Assembly (NCBI GenBank): GCA_024695145.1
Contig: JAILIS010000007.1
Coordinates: 1-64,000, forward strand
Direction: 5' to 3'
DNA length: 64,000 bases
Source: Lachnospiraceae bacterium
GTDB taxonomy: Bacteria; Bacillota; Clostridia; Lachnospirales; Lachnospiraceae
Positions 25,932 to 33,987 of this stretch are shown here, piece after piece. Under the pieces are notes generated by a model. That model had not been told where the DNA came from and searched no databases. It saw only the letters and a program-made list of their open reading frames with translations. Each line of letters begins with the position of its first letter. Position 1 is the stretch's first letter. Position numbers and translations under genes: made by a program.

Positions 25932-27524
25932 CTACACTACATCTTTGAGCATCAGTGTTCCGAACTCCTCCATGGGAGCGGATGACGGAAGGATACCCGA
26001 TATCCTGCCGCCGGACACTATCGCTATACGGTCGCATGTCTGACGAAGCTCCTGAAGTTCCGAAGAGACCATGACAACCGTGGTCCCGGATTCTTTGTTG
26101 AACTTCTTAAGAGCGTTAAGGACAAGTGCCTTGGCTCCGACATCGATGCCTCGTGTCGGTTCCGATACGAACAGGAGTCTCGGCTGAAGTGCAAATGCCT
26201 TGGCAAGACATACTTTCTGCTGATTTCCGCCCGACAGCTGTCTGGCGTTCTGCTTAGTACCCGTACATCTGATCTGAAGCTCTTCTATATACTTTTCCGT
26301 AAGTTCCCTGATAGCCTTTTCATCTCTCCATTTGATAAGACCTCCGAGGTAACTCTTTAAGAACTTATTCTGTATCTGCATCGCGGGGAATGAAATGTTC
26401 CATTCAAGCGATTCATCGAGAAGCAGACCTACTCTCCTTCTGTCTTCCGATACGAACGCGAACGATGAATCAAGACATATCCTCGGGTTGTTGAGCGGTA
26501 TCTGCCTACCCTCGAACGTGACCGTTCCTCCGGCTTCATACAGTCCCATGATACCGTTCGGTATTCCGAGCTTGCCCTGTCCGGCGAGTCCTCCTATACC
26601 GAGGATCTCTCCTTCCTTTACATCAAGCGATACATTTCTTACCGTCTCTCCGGGCATGTCGACCCAGAGTTTTTCTATTGACAGGATCGTCGGTGCATCC
26701 GGTTGTTCGGAAGCATCGTCACTGCCGGCCACGCCCATGATGCTCCTGCCGACCATGCTCTTTGTGATCCTCGCCTCATCGGTCTCGGATGCGGGAGTGC
26801 ATTCCACGAGCACACCGTCTCTTAAGACTGCAACCGTATCACATACCGTCAGAACTTCCTGTAATCTATGCGTAATGAAGATGACTGAGATACCTCGTTC
26901 ACTCATGCCCTTTATAGAGGCCAGAAGTGCCTCGGCTTCGCGCTCCGTCAGAACCGCAGTGGGCTCGTCGAGAATGAGGAGCTTCAGCTGGTCCTTGGAA
27001 AGCTCCCTTGCGATCTCGGTGAACTGCTTATGTCCGACAGGCATGGAATTGATCATCATATGACGGTCGATCGCAACTCCCATCTTTTCAACAGCCTCTG
27101 CCGAACGCTCGTCCATCTTTTTGCGGTCGAGCGTGTTCAGTCTGTCTCCGAATATTTCCGAAATAAAACTGTATTTCTCAGGTTCCCTGTTGAGCAAAAT
27201 ATTTTCGGTAGCATCAAAGCCCGGAATGAGGGAAAATTCCTGGTGAACCATTCCGATGCCTGCCTCGATGGCTTCAAAAGGCGTTTCAAAACTCACCTTC
27301 TGTCCGTCGAGATATATGTCTCCCGAGTATCCTCCCGTTTCGGTTATGTCTGCCGCACCGAACAGGATCTTCATAAGTGTTGATTTTCCCGCGCCGTTCT
27401 CACCGCACAGTCCGAGGACTTCTCCCTTTCCAAGTTCGAGATTGATATCAGCAAGAACCTGGTTACCGTTGAAATCCTTTTTGATGCCCTGCAGCTTCAA
27501 AAGAGGCGCACTGTTTGTTTCCAT
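25932..27524 (-). CDS. RbsA/MglA-like ABC importer ATPase with two domains
   Basis: 530 residues with two ATPase domains. Domain 1: Walker A GENGAGKST, switch region, Walker B LLILDEPTAVL with ITHRLQE. Domain 2: its Walker A is degenerate (GGLAGQGKLG), with signature LSGGNQQKVCLAKAF and Walker B LLFVSEPTRGIDVG, in which Asp is replaced by Ser before Glu. This is the known asymmetry of RbsA-type ATPases. It powers the two permeases downstream; a stem-loop separates it from the binding-protein gene. Confidence 0.94.
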   Translation of the reverse strand: METNSAPLLKLQGIKKDFNGNQVLADINLELGKGEVLGLCGENGAGKSTLMKILFGAADITETGGYSGDIYLDGQKVSFETPFEAIEAGIGMVHQEFSLIPGFDATENILLNREPEKYSFISEIFGDRLNTLDRKKMDERSAEAVEKMGVAIDRHMMINSMPVGHKQFTEIARELSKDQLKLLILDEPTAVLTEREAEALLASIKGMSERGISVIFITHRLQEVLTVCDTVAVLRDGVLVECTPASETDEARITKSMVGRSIMGVAGSDDASEQPDAPTILSIEKLWVDMPGETVRNVSLDVKEGEILGIGGLAGQGKLGIPNGIMGLYEAGGTVTFEGRQIPLNNPRICLDSSFAFVSEDRRRVGLLLDESLEWNISFPAMQIQNKFLKSYLGGLIKWRDEKAIRELTEKYIEELQIRCTGTKQNARQLSGGNQQKVCLAKAFALQPRLLFVSEPTRGIDVGAKALVLNALKKFNKESGTTVVMVSSELQELRQTCDRIAIVSGGRISGILPSSAPMEEFGTLMLKDVV

Positions 27525-27565
27525 ATATAACTGCCTTTCAGAATACGTTTATAAACATAACAAGC

Positions 27566-27605
27566 GGGGAGGCGGGCCTGCCTGTGATGCAGGCTCTGCC
27601 TCCCC
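27566..27605 (-). promoter_or_regulatory. Stem-loop between binding-protein and ATPase genes
   Basis: GGGGAGGC / GCCTCCCC encloses a second stem GCCTGC / GCAGGC. No T-tract follows, so it is more likely an RNA-stabilising or partial-stop element that keeps the binding-protein message more abundant than the membrane genes, as is common in such operons. Confidence 0.7.
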
Positions 27606-27618
27606 ACCCGCAAAGATC

Positions 27619-28938
27619 TTATTTGATCGTAAAGTACTTCTCAGGAACTTCAACCTTTGTAGCGCCCATGTAATGTCCGGGATCGCCCATGATGTATGTG
27701 TCCTGGTAGATAAGGATGGTGTTGTCAGCCTTTACGCCTGTGTCGGCATTTGTGTACTTGCTGCCGTTCCACTCTGCGCCGGGTGAGAATACACCGTATG
27801 CCTTTGAGATATCATCGATATCGGTAAGATCGCTCTGCCCGAGGATGACGTTTCTTGCATGCTCTGCAAGACCTGCCGAAACAGTGTAGCCGTATGAATA
27901 AGCCCATGTTCCGAATCTGCCTGCGCCGCCTTTTTCAACAACTGCGGATTCAACCTTTGCAAGGATCTTCTCAAAATCACCTGCCTCCTGTGTAAGGTCA
28001 AGTCCCAGTGCTCCGGGATATCCCATAAGAGGTGAAGGAAGGTCTGCTTCGATGAAGTATCCGCCGCACTCAAGAAGCATCTTGAGCAGGGGCTCCGTAT
28101 GAGCATCGTTTGTACAGAAGTAAGCTGAATTTGTGCCGTACTTCTCAACCCACTCGGGAACATGCTCAAGTATATAAGCCTGTGCACCGGGAACGCCGAC
28201 ATCTGTTGTCGGGTCGGGAGCTGTCTCCATCTCGAACTTCATGCCGAACTCTTCACATGCTGCCTTCATGATGGCAACACGTCTGGACATTGTCTCATAT
28301 GAGAGATGTCTCGGGAATGAGATATGTACGAATGTGTCACATCCGAGCTCGTGAGCCGTACGGATCATCAGATATCCGCGGGCAACGAAGTCGTTGTTGA
28401 CAACAAGATCAGCTGCGGAACCGATCTCGGGAAGGTCCTCGTGTGACTCACCTGCGATACATAAGATGTCAGGTCTTCTCTCCTTGATCTGACGGAATGC
28501 TTCCGTTGTTCCGGGGATAGCCTGATTAACGATGATGGCCTTCATATCCGGGTCATCCGAAAGATTGACGATCGTCTGGATAGTCGTCTCAAGCTCCTCG
28601 GTAAAGTTATCGGGATAGATGGCAAGAGTAACCTTGTCCTCACCGTACTTCTCCTGGAATGCCTCAGCACCTCTTCTGTCGTCCTCGGACTGTGAAACAG
28701 ATCCGGTTACGATACCGATGTGAAAATCATCTCCTGCGGCTGCAGTCTCTTCGCCTGCCGCTTCCTCTGTCTTGGCCTCATCAGCCGCTTCACTTTCGGC
28801 GGCTTCAGGCTCGGCCGTTTCTTCCGGCTCTTCAACACTTTCAATGGTCGCACCTGCGGGAGCCTGTGCTGCCGCACATGCTGTAAGCGATGCTGCCATT
28901 GTGCATGCCAGAAGAACACTGATAATCTTCTTTTTCAT
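27619..28938 (-). CDS. DUF3798-type substrate-binding lipoprotein
   Basis: 439 residues from ATG 28938, chosen for the AAGGAGG before it. The signal ends in the lipobox LTAC, followed by an acidic Glu/Ala linker of about 45 residues. The mature part starts FHIGIVTGSVSQSEDDRRGA, the mark of DUF3798, and continues as a type I periplasmic-binding fold (KAIIVNQAIPGTTEAFRQIK, DILCIAGESHEDLPEIG). The family has no proven ligand that I know of. It heads a five-gene importer. Unlike sugar-binding proteins of RbsB type, its pocket motifs cannot be mapped to a sugar. Confidence 0.87.
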   Translation of the reverse strand: MKKKIISVLLACTMAASLTACAAAQAPAGATIESVEEPEETAEPEAAESEAADEAKTEEAAGEETAAAGDDFHIGIVTGSVSQSEDDRRGAEAFQEKYGEDKVTLAIYPDNFTEELETTIQTIVNLSDDPDMKAIIVNQAIPGTTEAFRQIKERRPDILCIAGESHEDLPEIGSAADLVVNNDFVARGYLMIRTAHELGCDTFVHISFPRHLSYETMSRRVAIMKAACEEFGMKFEMETAPDPTTDVGVPGAQAYILEHVPEWVEKYGTNSAYFCTNDAHTEPLLKMLLECGGYFIEADLPSPLMGYPGALGLDLTQEAGDFEKILAKVESAVVEKGGAGRFGTWAYSYGYTVSAGLAEHARNVILGQSDLTDIDDISKAYGVFSPGAEWNGSKYTNADTGVKADNTILIYQDTYIMGDPGHYMGATKVEVPEKYFTIK

Positions 28939-28978
28939 ATTTTCCTCCTTGTTATAAGTATATAAAAATAACACAAAT

Positions 28979-29006
28979 ATTATACACATTCTCCCATGTG
29001 TGTCAA
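28979..29006 (-). promoter_or_regulatory. Promoter with palindrome for the DUF3798 importer operon
   Basis: TTGACA (29001-29006) and TATAAT (28979-28984) on the minus strand, 16 bp apart. The spacer holds a perfect inverted repeat ACACAT-N6-ATGTGT at 28984-29001, where a bound protein would block polymerase. Confidence 0.75.
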
Positions 29007-29043
29007 CGGGTCGAGTATGATTTTTCGGTTATTCCGGCCTGTT

Positions 29044-29072
29044 TTGACATGTGTTGAATGCTTTAATATAAT
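29044..29072 (+). promoter_or_regulatory. Perfect consensus promoter for the MoxR operon
   Basis: TTGACA (29044-29049), exactly 17 bp, TATAAT (29067-29072). It predicts strong constitutive transcription. It is back to back with the importer promoter, 37 bp apart. Confidence 0.85.
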
Positions 29073-29107
29073 TTCAGAAAAAGTACAAAAATCATGTGAG
29101 GTGTGTC

Positions 29108-30037
29108 ATGAACGAAAAGCTTAAGGAACTGCGTGATCAGATGAACAGCTACATCGCGGGCAAGAGCGGCATCATAGATGACGTTCTTGTGTGTTTTCTT
29201 GCGGGCGGTCACCTGCTCCTTGAAGATGTACCCGGAGTAGGCAAAACAACACTTGCCAAGACTTTTGCAAGATCCCTCGGACTGTCTTTCGGGCGCATCC
29301 AGTTCACCCCGGATACGATGCCGCAGGACGTAACGGGATCGACAATATACGACATGAAGACCGGTGAATTCGTATTTCGTCCCGGTGCTGTCATGAAGAA
29401 CGTTATACTCGCAGATGAGCTCAACCGTACGAGCCCGAAGACCCAGGCTGCCCTCCTTGAGGCAATGGCAGAAGAAAACGTGACAGTTGATGACACGACC
29501 CATGCCCTCCCACAGCCGTTTATGGTAATAGCCACCCAGAACCCGGCTAACTTTACCGGTACATTTCCGCTCCCGGAAGCCCAGCTCGACAGATTCTGCA
29601 TGAGACTGTCCATAGGTTATCCCGATGCCGAAGAGGAAATACGCATGGCAAAGATGCATATGGAAGGCATTACATGCGATGAAGCAAAGCCGCTGCTTGG
29701 CACCGGGGATGCGCTTTCGCTTCGTTCGGAGGCGGAAAAGGTCCACATCAGCGATCCGCTTCTTTCTTATATTCAGAAAATCGTCGACAGCACCCGGAAA
29801 GAATCCGCTTTTTCTCTCGGGGCCAGTCCGCGCTGCCTGCTTCATCTTATCCGCTGCACTCAGGCCCGCTCTTTTCTGGAGGGGCGCGATTACGCTCTGC
29901 CCGATGACGTGCGGCATGTGGCTGTTCCGGTAATGGCTCACAGACTCGTTGTATCTACGGATACGCGTCTGCAGAACAAGGACGCCGCATCCGTTTTGGA
30001 AGCACTGATCCTCAAAACTCCACTTCCGGCAGAATGA
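29108..30037 (+). CDS. MoxR-family AAA+ ATPase
   Basis: 309 residues from ATG 29108, with AGGTG before it; the GTG at 29096 is earlier but has no ribosome site. Walker A is GVGKTTLAKTF, Walker B VILADELNRTSPKTQAALLEAM, sensor 1 IATQNPANFTGTFPLPEAQLDRF. MoxR proteins act as chaperones for assembly or activation of metal-dependent or envelope complexes, usually with a DUF58 partner. It is followed at once by DUF58 and transglutaminase genes. Confidence 0.94.
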   Translation: MNEKLKELRDQMNSYIAGKSGIIDDVLVCFLAGGHLLLEDVPGVGKTTLAKTFARSLGLSFGRIQFTPDTMPQDVTGSTIYDMKTGEFVFRPGAVMKNVILADELNRTSPKTQAALLEAMAEENVTVDDTTHALPQPFMVIATQNPANFTGTFPLPEAQLDRFCMRLSIGYPDAEEEIRMAKMHMEGITCDEAKPLLGTGDALSLRSEAEKVHISDPLLSYIQKIVDSTRKESAFSLGASPRCLLHLIRCTQARSFLEGRDYALPDDVRHVAVPVMAHRLVVSTDTRLQNKDAASVLEALILKTPLPAE

Positions 30038-30038
30038 T

Positions 30039-31205
30039 ATGAAACAGAAGCGATACCTCATTCCGTTCATACTGTTTATCATATCCCTCGTCGGGATATC
30101 GTTTTACGGCGGGCCCGTAACGTATGTCTTCTTCTGGCTCAGTCTGCTCGTTCCGCTGTTCTGCTTCATCTATATCGCAGCAGTCATATTTTCTCTTAAG
30201 ATCTATCAGAAATCAGACGGGCGCGACATGGTAAGTTCGGTGCCGTCGGATTTCTATATCACGCTCAACAACGAGGGGCCGTTCTCGTTTTCTTCGGTAC
30301 GTATCGTATTCTATTCCTCGTTCTCAACGGTAACAGGCCTTGATGAAGCCGCCGTATATGAGCTTTTACCCAAAACTTCCGTCACGCGTAAGACCACGCT
30401 TATATGTAAATACCGCGGACAGTATGAAGTCGGGATCAAGGAGATCATCGTCGGCGACCCTCTGGAACTGTTTCACATCAGATACCGTATCAAAGAACCT
30501 CTGAATGTGATAGTCTCGCCTGCGATAAAACACCTTGATATACTCCGCGCCGGGGATGATATACCATCCGCCGGTAAAGACAGCCTGATGAACCGGACCG
30601 AACCCGATATACCTGTAAGAGAATATGTCCCGGGAGACGATATCCGTCTTCTTAACAGCCGTGCAAGTGCAGTCATGCAGAAAATGATGATCAGGGAACG
30701 GGTGGGAACCGAAAAGAACGGCGTTGCCATCATAATGGACCCGGGCAGATGTCATGAGGCGCCGGAGCGGTATCTGCCGGTTGAAAACAGGATAATAGAA
30801 AGTACACTGGCATTATCACTTTATTACATGGAGCACCGCATCCCCGTAGATGTTTTCTTTTATACGGGCTCTATGGTCCGACTAAGCGTGACTGCTGCTG
30901 CGGAATTTGATAATTTATACACGCATATGAAGGGTTATTCCTTCCGTGATAAAGCTTCAACCGTCAGTCTTCTTGACAGTATTGCGGCAATCGCAGTCTC
31001 GGGATACGAGATGCTCATATTCATCCTCCATGAGACGGATCCGCAGATCCGGGCCCTTATAGATCGGATAAACATAGGACGAGCGCCTGTCAGGATCTAT
31101 CTTGTCTGCACGGATGAGAATGGCGCGGCCGGATATGACATAAATGACGGTCTTACGCGGATCATCAGAACCGGGACAGAGCGTCCCACGGAGGATGTGC
31201 TATGA
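30039..31205 (+). CDS. DUF58 protein, MoxR partner
   Basis: 388 residues, with two N-terminal helices and a long cytosolic or outer part. The DUF58 motif is seen as VREYVPGDDIRLLNSRASAVMQ; the Trp usually found after the Ile of this motif is replaced here (LNSRASA in place of xWxxSA). The C-terminal half has a von Willebrand A-like layout (GVAIIMDPGRCHE). The ATG is 2 bp after the MoxR stop and its stop overlaps the next start as ATGA, so the three are co-translated. Confidence 0.9.
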   Translation: MKQKRYLIPFILFIISLVGISFYGGPVTYVFFWLSLLVPLFCFIYIAAVIFSLKIYQKSDGRDMVSSVPSDFYITLNNEGPFSFSSVRIVFYSSFSTVTGLDEAAVYELLPKTSVTRKTTLICKYRGQYEVGIKEIIVGDPLELFHIRYRIKEPLNVIVSPAIKHLDILRAGDDIPSAGKDSLMNRTEPDIPVREYVPGDDIRLLNSRASAVMQKMMIRERVGTEKNGVAIIMDPGRCHEAPERYLPVENRIIESTLALSLYYMEHRIPVDVFFYTGSMVRLSVTAAAEFDNLYTHMKGYSFRDKASTVSLLDSIAAIAVSGYEMLIFILHETDPQIRALIDRINIGRAPVRIYLVCTDENGAAGYDINDGLTRIIRTGTERPTEDVL

Positions 31206-33415
31206 CAGTATCCGTGATCATCTCCGTCATATACGATCTGATGTTTATTCTGCCGCTCTCGCTTGCTGCTGCATCGGCTGTGTATCCTTTTGTTCCCGGT
31301 GTTTCCGAGGCGGTCTGGCTTCTCGCAATTGTATCCGCTTCTGTAATTTTGGTACTTCTTCGCCACCTGAAGCTTCGTGAGAGACTGCTGCTCGCAGGGA
31401 TAGTTGTCACCGCATTTGCCGCCGTTATTTTCTATCAGGGTTCAGGTGAGAGACTTAAGTTCCTCTCTTCTCATGTGTGGGCTGTCAAAGATGTGGGCAT
31501 AGCTCTTGCCTGTTTCACAGTCTGCGTGATATCGTCCCGCTTCAGGATATTGCGTACGGTCATCGCAGCTGCCGGACTCATCATGCTGCCGGCTTCCCTC
31601 TTCTTCGGAAACCGGCTGGGTAAACTCTGTGTCTGCTCAATCTTCGCGTACGTGCTCATCGTACTCATTGATGAAGTCCATAACCGCTCCGATAAAGAAG
31701 GTAATACCGACATCCACAGCCATCTTGTCTTTACCGCCCCGTTCTTACTGGCTGCGTTTGTTGTTATCGCCGCTGTTAAGATACCCGGCAGACCGTATGG
31801 CTGGGGCTTTGTAAAAGCCGCGGCATCTTCCGTTCAGAGCACTATCGCCCGGATAAGTGATATGATCTCGGGCATCGACAGGGATTCGGATGCTCCTTTT
31901 ATCGGATTTTCCGACAGGGGAAACCTGTCGGGAAGACTTCGCGGGAGCGGATATACCGTTATGGATCTTACATCCTCCGCGCAGGGAGAGCCGATACTCT
32001 ATCTTTCAGGAAGAGTATTTGAAAGCTTTGACGGACACGAATGGACCGATACCGATACCGATAATGATACCGTTACCGAAAATGATGAGGGAACTCAGGC
32101 TGATGATGTACTGTTTGATACTCTTGTTACACTCAGTGCCTGCATTGATGCCTCAGATGACCTGTTGCTCTCTGATGTGGCAAGATCCGTCAAACTTACC
32201 GTCGATCAGAAAAGTATCTCGGATGACGGGACTTTCATACCGCCAAAATCGATTCCTCCTGAATATGATGCAATCCGTGCCGGCGACGACAGGCAGGTAA
32301 GGTATTACCGGATAAACATGGCATCCCCGGCTTTCACGGATCTGTGTGAGAACGGACATATTGTAACTCCCGAGTCCCTTGAGGCGGCGGTTCTTGAAAG
32401 TGACCTGGAAAAAGACAGTGCGGCAGAACGTGACGATATAAACACACGGTATGAGAAGTATAAAGCCTATGATCTGCGCATGCATGATAAATATATGCCC
32501 GAAACCGTGATATCGGATAAGTTACGGGCATATATCGATGAAATGCTGAGCGGCTGCGGCTCCGACCTTGAAAAACTGCTTCGGATCGAAGGCCTGCTCC
32601 GATCCTTTGAGTATTCCGACAATCCCGGCCCGCTTCCCGAAAACATAGCAGGGCCTTCGCAATACCTCGATCACTTTATATTCGAGAAAAAGAGCGGCTA
32701 CTGCAGCTACTATGCAACCGCATTCGTGCTGCTCGCAAGAGCATACGGCATCCCTGCCAGATACGTTCAGGGCTATCGCGTCGAGATGCGCGATAAGCTC
32801 CATGTTCCGGTCAGTTCGGCGGATGCTCACGCCTGGCCCGAAGCTTATCTTTCCGGCATCGGCTGGGTAACGTTCGAACCAACTCCCGGCATTGAGGGGA
32901 TGCTTGATACATCCGGATGGAAGATCCATGGTAACATGAGCTCCTATCCGGTGTCCGCCGGTAAGGATGAGAAGATCTCTGACGCGGCAGATGATGATAC
33001 GGCTGAACCTGACGCGGTCGCAAAACGCTTTAACATCAACTGGCGGCGCATTGCCGTTCCCGTTCTGTTCGGTGCCGTCTTTACGGGATTGCTCTTCCTG
33101 GCCGATGCCCTGCTCAAACGGCGCCGCTACAACATGCTCAGTGAACACGGCAAAGCCTTATGGCACTGCCGTCAGAACATGCAGCTGCTTCGGAAGAAAG
33201 GTTATCCCCGTCTTGCAAATGAGACTCTTTCCGAATATGAGAAGAGGCTCGGTGACACACTCGGTCCCGAAATCACGGGATTCATCTCAACTTACGAAAA
33301 GCTCCTGTATTCTCTTCCGGGAAGTGTCCGTGATACTGAGACAGACGCGATCGCTGCGTCATATACGGCAATAAAAAAGACTCTTAAACGAAAAAGGTAT
33401 TCTCATCACATATAA
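31202..33415 (+). CDS. TgpA-like membrane transglutaminase
   Basis: 737 residues: about six N-terminal helices (1-200, DUF3488-like), an outer domain with the transglutaminase core, one C-terminal helix (about 615-635), and a cytosolic tail (DUF4129-like, ETLSEYEKRLGDTLG). Catalytic Cys in KSGYCSYYATAFVLLAR near residue 500, His in SSADAHAWPEAYL near 541, and the third residue in GWVTFEPTPG, the form usual for this group. Such proteins may crosslink or cut wall or surface proteins. The set MoxR-DUF58-transglutaminase is a recurrent unit. Confidence 0.92.
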   Translation: MTVSVIISVIYDLMFILPLSLAAASAVYPFVPGVSEAVWLLAIVSASVILVLLRHLKLRERLLLAGIVVTAFAAVIFYQGSGERLKFLSSHVWAVKDVGIALACFTVCVISSRFRILRTVIAAAGLIMLPASLFFGNRLGKLCVCSIFAYVLIVLIDEVHNRSDKEGNTDIHSHLVFTAPFLLAAFVVIAAVKIPGRPYGWGFVKAAASSVQSTIARISDMISGIDRDSDAPFIGFSDRGNLSGRLRGSGYTVMDLTSSAQGEPILYLSGRVFESFDGHEWTDTDTDNDTVTENDEGTQADDVLFDTLVTLSACIDASDDLLLSDVARSVKLTVDQKSISDDGTFIPPKSIPPEYDAIRAGDDRQVRYYRINMASPAFTDLCENGHIVTPESLEAAVLESDLEKDSAAERDDINTRYEKYKAYDLRMHDKYMPETVISDKLRAYIDEMLSGCGSDLEKLLRIEGLLRSFEYSDNPGPLPENIAGPSQYLDHFIFEKKSGYCSYYATAFVLLARAYGIPARYVQGYRVEMRDKLHVPVSSADAHAWPEAYLSGIGWVTFEPTPGIEGMLDTSGWKIHGNMSSYPVSAGKDEKISDAADDDTAEPDAVAKRFNINWRRIAVPVLFGAVFTGLLFLADALLKRRRYNMLSEHGKALWHCRQNMQLLRKKGYPRLANETLSEYEKRLGDTLGPEITGFISTYEKLLYSLPGSVRDTETDAIAASYTAIKKTLKRKRYSHHI

Positions 33416-33428
33416 CCTGTGATATAAT
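33400..33428 (+). promoter_or_regulatory. Extended -10 promoter next to the receiver gene
   Basis: TTCTCA (33400-33405), 17 bp, TGATATAAT (the -10 box at 33423-33428 with its TGn extension). The start point would fall one base before the ATG at 33436. Confidence 0.55.
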
Positions 33429-33435
33429 TTTTGAT

Positions 33436-33987
33436 ATGGAAGATGATATTTTTCTGCAATTATCCAATCTACTCGGTAACAAGCCGGAAAAGTCCGATAT
33501 ACCGAAGAGTACGTATTCGGCCGAGTACGGCGGTAATCCCGACTCAACAATGTTCGTCTCCGATCAGATGATATCCCCTGATCTTTCTCCCAAAAAGAGT
33601 GCTGACGGCAGAAAGGTTATTGTTGTGATCGATGATGATTTTTCAACGCTGGATCTTATGAAGATATACCTCCAGCGTGATTATGATGTCGAGATATTCG
33701 ACAATCCGAAAAATGCCATATTCTATCTGAACGGTACGATCCCCGACATGATCTTTATGGACTGCTATCTGAATATCATGACAACAAAAAAGACCCTCGA
33801 TATACTGAGGGCCTACAAAGAACTGGTCAATGTACCTATCATATATCTTGCCGAGCCCTCCGAACAGGCTGCCATTGAAAGCAAACTGCCCGAAGGAGTC
33901 GTTGATATCATATCCCGCCCCGTTTCACGCGGCGATCTTCAGCGAATGCTTGATTCTTACATTCCGAAGGACGAAGAAGAAGTCTAA
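33436..33987 (+). CDS. Stand-alone receiver protein lacking two conserved residues
   Basis: 183 residues. The first 55 are polar with no fold seen; the rest is a response-regulator receiver domain. The acid pocket is Asp 66-68 (VVIDDD), and the phosphate-accepting Asp 109 is in IFMDCYL. The conserved Thr/Ser after beta 4 is Ala 139 (PIIYLAE), and the Lys of the KP motif is Arg 161 (SRPV). So the phosphorylation site is kept but the residues that read it are changed. No DNA-binding or enzymatic output. It ends 4 bp into the convergent gene. Confidence 0.85.
   Translation: MEDDIFLQLSNLLGNKPEKSDIPKSTYSAEYGGNPDSTMFVSDQMISPDLSPKKSADGRKVIVVIDDDFSTLDLMKIYLQRDYDVEIFDNPKNAIFYLNGTIPDMIFMDCYLNIMTTKKTLDILRAYKELVNVPIIYLAEPSEQAAIESKLPEGVVDIISRPVSRGDLQRMLDSYIPKDEEEV

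Noticed and set aside
29063..30082. Long minus-strand frame of 339 codons opposite moxR
   Set aside because: It mirrors the MoxR gene, which has clear AAA+ motifs, a consensus promoter and a ribosome site; the antisense product has no recognisable motif.
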